Positions 36,701 to 48,700 of a stretch of DNA of 64,000 bases are shown here, one piece after another. Under the pieces are notes generated by a model. The model was given only the letters and a program-made list of their open reading frames with translations. It did not search any database and was not told the DNA's origin. Within the stretch, counting starts at the first letter, position 1, and every line of letters begins with the position of its first letter. This DNA comes from Luidia sarsii. Its lineage: Eukaryota; Echinodermata; Asteroidea; Paxillosida; Luidiidae. A program made the position numbers and the translations under genes. Location of the stretch: NCBI GenBank assembly GCA_949987565.1, contig OX465119.1:6918694-6982693 (forward strand), given 5' to 3'.

Positions 36701-39700
36701 CACCCACACCTGACCAGACTCATATTACATCACCCACACCTGACCAGACTCATATGACATCACCCACACCTGACCAGGCTCATATGACATCACCCACACC
36801 TGACCAGACTCATATGACATGACCCACACCTGACCAGACTCGCATGACATCACCCACAGCTGACCAGACTCATGATATCACCCAAACCTGACCAGATTCA
36901 TATGACATCACCCACACCTGACCAGACTCATATGACATCACCCACACCTGACCAGACTTAAATGACACCACCCACACCTGACCAGACTCATATGACATCA
37001 CCCACACCTGACCAGACTTATATGACACCACCCACACCTGACCAGACTCATATGACATCACCCACACCTGACCAGACTCATATGACACCACCCACACCTG
37101 ACCAGACTTATATGATATCACCCACACCTGACCAGACTCATATGACATCACCCACACCTGACCAGACTCATATGACATCACCCACACCTGACCAGACTCA
37201 TATGACATCACCCACACCTGACCAGACTCATATTACATCACCCACACCTGACCAGACTCATATGACATCACCCACACCTGACCAGGCTCATATGACATCA
37301 CCCACACCTGACCAGACTCATATGACATCACCCACACCTGACCAGACTCGCATGACATCACCCACAGCTGACCAGACTCATGATATCACCCAAACCTGAC
37401 CAGATTCATATGACATTACCCACACCTGACCAGACTCATATGACATCACCCACACCTGACCAGACTCATATGACATCACCCACACCTAACCAGACTCGCA
37501 TGATATCACCCACAGCTGACCAGACTCATATGACATCACCCACACCTGACCAGACTCATATGACATCACCCACATCTGACCAGACTCGCATGATATCACC
37601 CATAGCTGACCAGTTTCATATGACATCACCCACAGCTGACCAGTTTCATATGACATCACCCACACCTGACCAGACTCATATGACATCACCCACACCTGAC
37701 CAGACTTATATGATATCACCCACAGCTGACCAGACTCATATGATATCACCCAAACCTGACCAGATTCATATGACATTACCCACACCTGACCAGACTCATA
37801 TGACATCACCCACACCTGACCAGACTCATATGACATCACCCATACCTGACCAGACTCATATGACACCACCCACAGCTGACCAGACTCATATTATATCACC
37901 CACACCTGACCAGACTCATATGACATCACCCACACCTGACCAGACTCGCATGATATCACCCACATCTGACCAGACTCATATGACATCACCCACACCTGAC
38001 CAGACTCATATGACATCACCCACACCTGACCAAACTCATATGACATCACCCACACCTGACCAGACTCATATGATATCACCAACATCTGACCAGACTCATA
38101 TGATATCACCCACAGCTGACCAGACTCATATGACATCACCCACACCTGACCAGACTCATATGATATCACCCACATCTGACCAGACTCATACTGTACTGAT
38201 CGAAATTATTATCACCATTCGCGACCAATTTGGTGCGAATGATTCTTCGCGAAGACGTCCGCAATTTCTATACTTACCAGTCCGGGGAGTCATTTCCTTC
38301 GCGAAGAGAACCAGCGATTCGCGACTTCAGCCGTCATAGGTCTGAGGAGAAAATAATTACCGGTCCGGGGAGTCGTCTCCTCCGCGAAGACTCGCGAAGA
38401 CCAGCGGCCATAAACCGAGGGAGAAACTATGCCGTACTGGTCCGGGGGGTCATTTCCTTTGCGAAGATTTACAAAATCCAGCAGCCATCCATCAAAGGAG
38501 AAACTACCGGTCCCAGACATTATTTCTTTCGGGAAGATGAGTCGTCTCCTCCGCGAAGACTCGCGAAGACCAGCGGCCATAAACCGAGGGAGAAACTATG
38601 CCGTACTGGTCCGGGGGGTCATTTCCTTTGCGAAGATTCACAAAATCCAGCAGCCATCCATCAAAGGAGAAACTACCGGTCCCGGACATTATTTCTTTCG
38701 GGAAGATTACTGCTGATTCGCGAATTTCAGCGGCAATCGATCGGGGTTGGGGAGAGAGTTGGGGGAGAGTTGGGGGAGACAGGGTTTACAAGTCCAACGT
38801 ACGAACGTCTCTTCGCGAGTGATGTGCGAACGATCTGCGAAGAATGCACAACAATTTGCGACCTAAGGCTTAAATGTATGTTTAAAAAAAAATGTACGCC
38901 AACGAGATAAATGTTGTTTTTTTTTCTTTGGGGTGGGGGGGGGGCATGATTACACGGGCAATTACCGTTTGTGAAGCGGGAATGGAAACTTCAGTTAATC
39001 GAACCCCCCCCCCTCTTTCAACCCAAGATCAATCCAGAGCACCCTCAGTTGCTTTTCAATCTGTCTTTGTGAGCGCCGCCATGGCTTTAGGAGCCCTATC
39101 CTCGCTCCACGCTCAGAGCTTGTGGTTGAAACTCTGGTACTTCCCAATGTGTAGTGCATTGTGAGCAATGCCAAGGCTTTTCAAGCCGGCCCCATGCTCA
39201 GAGGTTAATATAAAAATACACGACAAGATTCTCCTGCCAGAGACATTGTACTGAAGCCATTTTCCAAATTAAATATTTTTTTCTTGTTTTACCTTACCAC
39301 ACCGCGTACCTCATAAAAAGAAGTGTCCTTAATGTTCCAGAATGTTTCATTTTTTTATTGTTTGAAACATTGGAAGCTGAAAATCAGTGGGTAATGCAAA
39401 ATCACTCTGTGCGGCCTCCGCCCATTTCGGTTGATATAACCTCAAATCGAAGCTCGTTTTCTCCCACTTTAGTGGCTTTCACACAAGAAGAAATCCCCGG
39501 GAATTTTGGTGTGTCTATTCACACAACCGAAGAAATCACCGTGGATAAGCTTTTCCTCGGGAAATTCTTACCCCAGCTCGGGGTATAGGGTAGAAGGAGA
39601 AAACCCTGGGACGTCATTTCTTTCGCGAAGATAACTGCAGATTCGCGAATTTCAGAGGCAATCGATCCGGAGTTGGGGGAGACAGGGTTTACAAGTCCAA

Positions 39701-42700
39701 CATATGAACCTCTCTTCGCGAACGATCTGAGAAGATAGCACAACAATTTGCGACCTAAGGCCTAAAAATGTAAAAATAATACCCGTACGCCATCGAGATA
39801 CTGTACAGGGTTGTTTTTTTTTTTTTTAGGGTGGGGGGTTTGGGGGGAGGGGCATGATCATATGGGCAATTGCCGTTTGTGGAGCGGGAATGGAAACTTC
39901 AGTTAACCGAAACCCTCCCCCCCCCCTCCTTCAACCCAAGATCAATCCAGAGCACCGGCAGTTGCTTTTAAGTTTGTCTTTGTGAGCACCGCCAGGACTT
40001 TAGGAGCCCTATCCTCGCTCCACGCTCAGAGCTTGCGGTTGAAACTCTGGTCCTTGCCAATGTGTAGTGCTTCGTGAGCAACGGCAAGGCTTTTCAATGA
40101 TGCGCGAACGATCTTCTAAGAAAGCACAACAATTTGCGACTTTAGATTTTAAACCTTTCTTTCGTTTGCAGCCATTGACGTACATTTGGTATGCGGCGGC
40201 CGTCAGCTTCAACTGATTGTAGCCAAAAATAAATTCAACAATCTGCATTTTGTGTTGTGTATGATTTGTGAGGATCGCTGAGTATTCTTATGGTCGGCTA
40301 GCTTTTTGTTACAAATAACTGTAGAGTAAAAATAATGTTTTGTTAAAAATAATTGTCTTTTGAATTTAGCGTAACGGCCTACCATAGTTTGCAAGCCGGT
40401 GGTTGGCAGAAACTGAATCCGTGACGTACCATACTGTGATATACAAAAATGTTGCAAACTGCTTACTGACTAAAATTACCAAAATGTAAATCTTAAAATT
40501 TAGTGGGCCTGACGTTTCTATCCTAGCAGGACCTTTCTCAAAGGACAAAACAGATACATGTACACGGAGGAAGGGGGGGGAGTGAATAGGACACGGATGA
40601 GAAACAAAGGACAAAGAGTGAAGCTGGTAGGGAGAGATCAAAGGGAAGGGCAAGCGGTGGGGTAGGGATTAGTGAGAGTAGGTGGAAAGATCAAAGAGAA
40701 GGGCAAGGAGTAGGGTAGGGATTAGTGACAAGAGGGGGAAAGATCAAAGAGAGAAGTGTGAAGGACTGAACACAAAATAAGGATTATCAGAAAGCTGCAT
40801 GGTGTAAGTCATTACCCTCCTGGATGTTGAGACCATGTGGTTGAATAGTCCGAAGACGCTTCATCCACATTTTCTCACGGCTAAGACGGACAGCATTACT
40901 ACGGTGAGCAAGGGATTCTATGCCCAGTACACTCATATCTGATATCGAATGATCAGGGAGATTGAAGTGATACCCAACAGGGGTGTCCATTTTACCGGTT
41001 TTGATAGTAGACCTATGGCCATAGATCCGTTTTTTGAGGGTGTTTTTGGTCTCGCCAACATTGGAACATATGCGCCTCAATCTGAGGGCATGGCTGTAAG
41101 CTATACCAGTCTTACAGTGTTTAGGGTGACAACTGTAGGCATGGAGATATTGATGAGTGTCAGTGGGCTTAGAATACAAGTCAGTACTGAGTGTATTGAG
41201 GTCTTTCCGGACGGTGACGTCCAGAAAGTGGGTCTGTTGAAGAGACTGCTCCCATGTGAATTTGATAGTCCTATGGAAGGAATTGATGTGGTCAAAGAAA
41301 GCATTCAAGCTGCTACCGTCCCTAGTCCAAATGAAGAACACATCATCTATGTATCTCCACCAAATCCAGGGACGGCATGGAGCCTCACTGAGCATGCGTT
41401 CCTCAAGGTCACCCATGAAGAGGCATGCAAAGGAAGGAGCCATGCACGTGCCCATGGCAGTGCCATGCACTTGAAGATAGTGCTTGCCAAGAAAGGAGAA
41501 ATTATTCTTGGCCAGCACTAGCCTCATGAGGGTGGTTATGTCGGAGATGGGTGGAGAAGACTGTTTTCCCTTGGCCAGGGCCGAGGAGCAAGCTTGAATG
41601 CCTTCTTCCTGGGGGATGTTAGTGTATAGAGAGGAGACGTCAATAGTACGAATTACGGCCGTGGCAGGAATTTGATCCTTGACACTTTCCAACTTTCGCA
41701 GAAAGTCGGGAGTGTCATGGACGTATGAAGGGATTTTGGGAACCAAGGGTTTGAGAAAAGAGTCAATGAAAAGAGATATGTGTTCCGTAGGTGAACCATT
41801 GCCAGAGATGATGGTCTACCTGGGTTGTTGGCCTTGTGAATTTTCGGGAGAAGGTAGAATCTGGCAGTTCTACAATTGATCGGTGATAGAAATCTGTGAG
41901 CTTTTTTACTCAAATGATCACGTGATCGCATGTCATCCAAAACTTCCTGAATTTGCTCTGAAACTTTGCCAGTGGGGTTAGAGTCCAGACATTTATAGTG
42001 CTGGGGATTGTTGAGTTGGCGATTGGCTTCATCAATATATTTTTGGCGATCCATGATTACTACGGTTGACCCTTTATCTGCTGGCTTGATAATGATGTCA
42101 CCGCGGGAACGTAGAGTGTTGAGAGCAAGACGTTCTTCCCTAGGGAGATTGTCGTGTGGCTTACGGGTAAGATGAGAGGAGTTGGAAACTTGAGAACTGA
42201 CTGCTTGCACATACCCGGTACGTTTCAAGGGCTGGAACACGGTTCTTGGGGGGGACCCAGGTGCTTTTTACTCGGAAAGGTTCTTCTTTACGGGAGCCAG
42301 AATCGAAGAAGAACTCAGTCAGACGAAGTCTGCGGTAATACTCAGTGAGATCTTGACTGAGCATTACTTGGTCAACTTTGGGGGGAGTTGGACAAAAGTT
42401 CAAGCCCTTGGAAAGTAACGTATGCTCTGCGTCAGTTAGAGAAGAAGAGGAAAGGTTGACAACAGTGTTAGTGGTGGGTAAAGGTGTAGCCTGGGGACTG
42501 CGTCTGAAGCGGTTGTGTCTGCGTTGTTTGGCAGCAAGACCACCAATCTTCTTGTTTCTCCTGTCGGTGAGAACAGAATTGAGGTTAGAGAGACCTTTCT
42601 CAATCTCATCACTTAGATCCTTGTACTGGCTTTCAGAACAGCTGGAGCGTAGTTTGGAGTCCAGATTAGCAATGTCCTGGTGGACAGCCTGAAGGGTGAT

Positions 42701-45700
42701 TTCACATTGCTCAGAGAGGACCTTGATGAGCTGAATGGAAGTACTATAAAGAATTTGATTCCATTTTTTCTGTAGGTTGGGGGAAAGTTTTCCAATTTGG
42801 GGGGTGTGAGATATCTGTAAGCCAGTGGGATCAGGCGAGAGACTGAGAAAAAGTTGTAGTTGTCTTGATGGAAAGTGTACCGAAGAGCCTTTTCTTGCAG
42901 TTTCCTAAGTTGAAAGAAACAGGTTGGGTTATTCATGTTAGTAAGAGCAAAAAACAAGAGACAAACACAGAACGTAGACTTACATACCAACGGACGGACA
43001 GACTTACATACACACGTAGACAGGTCAGCAAGGAGGATCACCACGAGGGGATACAGCAACATAAGGAAATGACTTAATGTGATATACAAAAATGTTGCAA
43101 ACTGCTTACTGACTTAAATTACCAAAATGTAAATCTTAAAATTTAGTGGGCCTGACGTTTTGATCCTAGCAGGACCTTTCTCAAAGGCAGAGTGACAAGG
43201 ACAAAACAGATACATGTACACGGAGGAAGGGGGGGGGGGAGTGAATAGGACACGGATGAGAAACAAAGGACAAAGAGTGAAGCTGGTAGGGAGAGATCAA
43301 AGGGAAGGGCAAGCGGTGGGGTAGGGATTAGTGAGAGTAGGGGGAAAGATCAAAGAGAAGGGTAAGGAGTAGGGTAGGGATTAGAGACAAGAGGGGGAAA
43401 GATCAAAGAGAGAAGTTTGAAGGACTGAACACAAAATAAGGATTATCAGAAAGCTGCATGGTGACCGTAGTAATGCTGTTCGTCTTAGCCGTGAGAAAAT
43501 GTGGATGAAGCGTCTTCGGACTATTCAACCACATGGTCTCAACAACCAGGAGGGTAATGACTAACACCATGCAGCTTTCTGATAATCCTTATTAGCTTTT
43601 CCGCCGCTTCCAGGGAAGCGGAAAAGCTATATCTGTTGTTCAGCTTTTTTTTGTCTTCTTCTTCTTCTCCCCCAAAGCCCATAGACAATGCACAGGGGTT
43701 TTGTAAGCACGACTTTAGTCATTGAACAGACTTGGATTTTTTTCAAACGTGGCAAATGCATAAAGCCCATGCTGAAATTGATCCTAAACACCTTGATATC
43801 ATCATGACGTCATCACGTGTCACGTGACCTTGCTTTAAAGGGGCAAATTTCAAAATCCATTAAAAGCAAAAGTACAAGTTCGTTTGGTTTCAACTTTGCA
43901 CTGTATCTAAGTTGGGAAAAGGTGTATCCAAAAATTGCCATTAATTGACCGTGACGTCATCTCATGAATATTTATGAGGTCATGAACTTTTCAGATTTTC
44001 ACATTGAAATGAGCATATTTGGCCAACGGAGCGAGATTTTTTTCATTTTTTCTTTGATATCTATTGGGGACATGGTTTAGAAACACCTTCCGGAGCCAAA
44101 ATGTCGTTACGCAATCATGACGTCATCAAAATGTGTGATTTTAAAACACATATAAGGCATTGGCCGATCATCTCGAAATTTGGTATGTAGTTAGCTATCG
44201 TGCTAGACATTCCAAATCTAAAGTTTGGAACCGAAGGACCATTGTTTATATTTTTTATGAATTTTTGAATACCACACTCGAGTCCCATAGGCTTTGTGCA
44301 CAAAATATGTACATGCGTTTTGGAGTAGGAATGGGGCTATTCTATGACTTGTTAAAAACAGAAGCGGAAAGCTCTATGCTCTGTTTCACAACAGACATAT
44401 ATTTCTCGTTTTGTGTTCAGTCCTTCACACTTCTCTCTTTGATCTTTCCCCCTCTTGTCACTAATCCCTACCCTACTCCTTGCCCTTCTCTTTGATCTTT
44501 CCCCCTACTCTCACTAATCCCTACCCCACCGCTTGCCCTTCCCTTTGATCTCTCCCTACCAGCTTCACTCTTTGTCCTTTGTTCATCCGTGTCCTATTCA
44601 CTCCCCCCCCCTTCCTCCGTGTACATGTATCTGTTTTGTCCTTGTCACTCTGCCTTTGAGAAAGGTCCTGCTAGGATCGAAACGTCAGGCCCACTAAATT
44701 TTAAGACGTACAGTTGTGTACCATACTGTAACGGGCCAAGTAGGGCGAGGCATGGCACAGCAATTGGTCCGAATGGACCAATTCGTGCCACTTCAACCAA
44801 ATAGCGGGGACAAATGTGAAACGGGTAAATCAGACTAACGTTGAGGGAAAGGAAAATAAGGGATCGTCAAGCAAGCAAATTTCGGGAGGCGCCGCCCAGG
44901 TATTCTTAATGAAACAGAATTAATAATATTATGTAAAATACAGAGATAAATGTGGAGCAACATTAACCACTTCGCGCCGGGACCTCCGAATCCGGAGGTC
45001 AATTGGATTGCCTTTGCAACGGGGCCCTCCGAATCCGGGCACCACTATTGTCCACATTCTAAACAAAGACTCTTTTCAGCTTAGAACAAAGCAATATGAA
45101 TCAGTACAAAGACCCTTTTTGACGCATTTTGCCACATGAATTGCAAGATTAGCAGCAGTAATTGTGCAATTGTGGGACTTTTACTGTGGAGGATCGAGGG
45201 ATACCGCGCTGCAGCTGAAAGCACGCGGGGGACATTGTCTTTGCATGCCACACAGCCCAACGGTCGTCGGTCTGGCATTGGAATTCCCCCCACATTCTTT
45301 ACCGTAATCTGTACGCTCGTTTGTGGCCGACCAACTCGAAGATTTGACTGCCTGGAGTGGAGGCTGGAGTCTGCGGTCAGGGATTGTCAGCAGCGTACAC
45401 GCACCCACACACACACGTCCGTTACGGTCCATTGACGACGCACAAAGGGCCCTTTTTCGAACGGATAATCTCTTGACAAAGGCCACAACGACGTCCGAAT
45501 TGTGCCAGGTTTTACTCTCCTGTACCCATAGTATACCCTTATTGATTTATTTCACAGAAATATATTGTTCCGATTGTTTTAGGAAGATTTTAAAATGATG
45601 CATTGTTCAAAAACCCCCGTATGGCGGTCATCGGCGCTGAAAAACCCCCCGGCGCGAAGTGGTTAAAGAAGATAAAGTATACAAATTAGGTCGACGAACA

Positions 45701-48700
45701 CTTACAAGCATAGAAGACCGGTGCAGGCACAAGGCTGGAGGCTAACACAGGCAGTCCCCAAAGGAACATACAAAATTAAGGCCCCCCCAAAAGAAAGGAG
45801 AACAACATAAGGAAATGCAAAGAAAGAAGAATGACCACCCCCTATTGCCTGCTTCGGTCTTATATACCGGTACGTTGTGTCCGCGTGCCGGAGCACCCTT
45901 ATTTCAATAACATAACCTTATTTAAATAACAATAATATACACAACTGAAAAGGGCCTATCGTGCGCCCTCGACCATAGGGGGCGTCTTAAAGTGTCATTT
46001 TGATACAATACCAAAAGAAACTTCTATACTTTGCCATTTTAAAGGAAATTTATTATCAATATTATCAAATAGGCCCATTGAAGGCTTAGTTGAACAACTC
46101 TCCCGCATGTCCCAAGTAGTCCTATTCTAAAAACAACGCCAGAATTTGGGAAAGACGTCTACACAGGAGCCGCCTTAAACGTTGTATCACGTTTTTAACA
46201 ATAGAGCTGTCAATCATCCTAATGCAGGCTCTCCTTGCTTTTTCCACCACGGCGAGGTAACTTGGGTTAAAATGGGTTTTGTTTTATTCGGAGGTTGATC
46301 ATCCACTTTAAATCGGTCATATTTTGAAAGTTGATAGAAAATGATGATACATGCAACAAACAAATGATATTTTATATTCAGTCTCAAGTTTATATGCAAT
46401 TTATTTAGTTAATTTACCACCTACTCTATAGTTATCATGTTAGTGCATAAAAGTTTGTGGAGTTTTTAACCCTAAAATAGAAATACATGTACTGTACCTA
46501 TGCATGGAAATGTACACCATCCGGGCCACCAATGTTTTGGCTTGGAAATTTACTGAGGTGGCCCGGCTGGCCACTCAAGAAAAACCCTGATCATGCCCTA
46601 AGCAAAAATCATCATGAATCTAAACAATACCAAGTGCAAGGTTAAAAGTACAGCGTATCTAATGCATGATAGACTTCATCTCGTGCAATAAGCAACTTTG
46701 GTTGTAATTAGTGTTGCGACATCCCGGTTATTTTCAAAACCGGGAACCGGTGTCACTGAACCGGTCGGGAACCGGTGTCCCGATTTTCTCCAATCATAAT
46801 GGGTAAAAATCTAACTATAAGAAATAGCGTGTGCTCCAAATTCATGGTTGTGAATTTGTAACATCTTTTTTCCTCATAAATATCGTGAGTTTTCAATAAA
46901 CTACTCAACCTGTAATTTGTCTCATATATTCCCTCACTGATATTTGTTTGCAGCCTTCAGCACTCTTTTGATCACTGCAAAAAAACAAAAAACAAAATCG
47001 ACGATAAAGAGTTTGACTCCGACGACCGACCTCGCAAACATGTGTTAGTGATGGCTCTCGCCAACCAATATGCTTAGTCGTTACGCGCTGTTCGGTCGTA
47101 ACTGCACGCTGTCCAATCAACAGACGTCCGTCTTGCGTGAGACGGACGTTCTTTTTCAGCTGACTTCAACGCCCGCACTTGGCCCCAGCGCACGGAAGTG
47201 CATAAAAATACACGTCCTTGCCCCAGCGTCGCAATACTATTATATGGAGGAACAAAACCAAACTCAATCATGCCGAAGGTTTCGCCCCCGATCCTGGTCG
47301 GATCGAAAAGTTCGTTCGTTTAGAAAAAAATATTGTGCAATGCGCGCTGTGGCTGCAAGCTGTGTGCCTGCCATAGAGCTCTATGGTGCCTGTATACAAC
47401 CATGGAGCACGTGTACGTCGCGCTGGGGTGAGTGCGCGCGCAGCTCGCTAGCCAACATGACCTTCCGTATGCACAATTCATTTTGAGAACGAAAAGGAAA
47501 TAACAGTTGCTTCGACTTTCGTACGACATTTATGAGCAGTTGAATTGAATATGATGGAGGGACTTTTGAAAGCCTTGTCTTTAACATACTTTTCGATGCT
47601 TTATTTTTTCTTTGGATTGACTTTGACTTTTTTTTAACGACTATGGGAAAACCGGCAACCATAGCTTTGATGCACACCGCTATCAATTATATACTACCCT
47701 ATTCAGCAATAATAATCCAACCGACTTCGCCGTATTTTCTTATGTGTTTTATTATTTTATCGGTACACCGGTTTTGGAAACCGGAACCGGGTCCCGATCG
47801 GGATGGTCGGGAACCGGTGTGACCGACCGAACCGCCCCAGCCTTAGTTGTAACGTTTGGCTTTTGCCCCGAAGTAAAATGACAGTAATATTACAGCACTG
47901 TAGCTGGGGCCAGTTCGCTAAGTTTGCATTCAAGAATTGCCGTGTTCTGCAGACCAACAAGGTTGTCTGTTTGTCAGCATTTTATTTAATTGAAGTTCTA
48001 GAAAGAAGCCTTCGAAAAGTCTTGTTCCTGCAAAACTTAGCCAGGCTCCCTTAAAATTATTAATAGCAAGCTCTCCGGTGTCAAAAGCTCTTGATCTTCA
48101 TTTCCTGTCCAGCCGACATTGGGGATTACAGTCATGTAAACATTCAGAAACTAACGAAACTATTTGAAACGAATTATCTGAATGGATTATATTGCCACCC
48201 TTCTTCCATGGTTGTTTTTTTCTTAGGGGGGGGGGGGGGCTGGTCACATGGGCAATATTGCCGTTTGTTGAGCGGGAATTGAAACTTCAGTTAACCGAAC
48301 CCCCCCCCCCATCAACCAAAGATCAATCCTGTCTTTGTGATCACAGACAGGGCTTTAATAGTAGCCCTATCCTTGCTCCACGCTCAGAGCTTGCGGTTGT
48401 AACTCAGTCCTTGTCAAAGTTTTGCTGTGTGAGCACCGCGAAGGCTTTTCAAGCCGGCCTTAGGGCTCTAACTCACAGCACAGAGCAAAAATACATGACA
48501 AGACTGTCTCCCGCCCGAGACATCGTGCTGAAGCCAGTTTCCAATAAAACATTTTTTTTTCTTTACATTACCTTATAAGAAACGTGTTTCCTATATATTC
48601 CAGATTTTTTCAGACGTTTTCGTCTTTTATTGTTCGAAATCTTGGAAGCTGGAATACATATACATGTATTTCCCAACCCACCCTTCCAAAAAACAAAAAC

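Larger units (their letters stand above)
40430..43461 (-). mobile_element. Penelope-like retroelement (copy B), degenerate, with terminal repeats
   Basis: Minus strand. Near-identical ~360-bp sequences bound the element (40430-40790 and 43077-43461), both with GGGCCTGACGTTT ... AGCAGGACCTTTCTC, the direct terminal repeats typical of Penelope-like elements. The coding region between them (43000-40787) gives an N-terminal domain, a reverse transcriptase with YIDD and a truncated GIY-YIG endonuclease. At least two frameshifts (near 42230 and 41800) and an internal deletion show it is inactive. Such elements move by target-primed reverse transcription in the nucleus. Confidence 0.85.

Noticed and set aside
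36284..38339. Long repetitive open frames up to 319 codons
   Set aside because: Products of the 30-bp minisatellite, whose length is a multiple of three; open on both strands at once.
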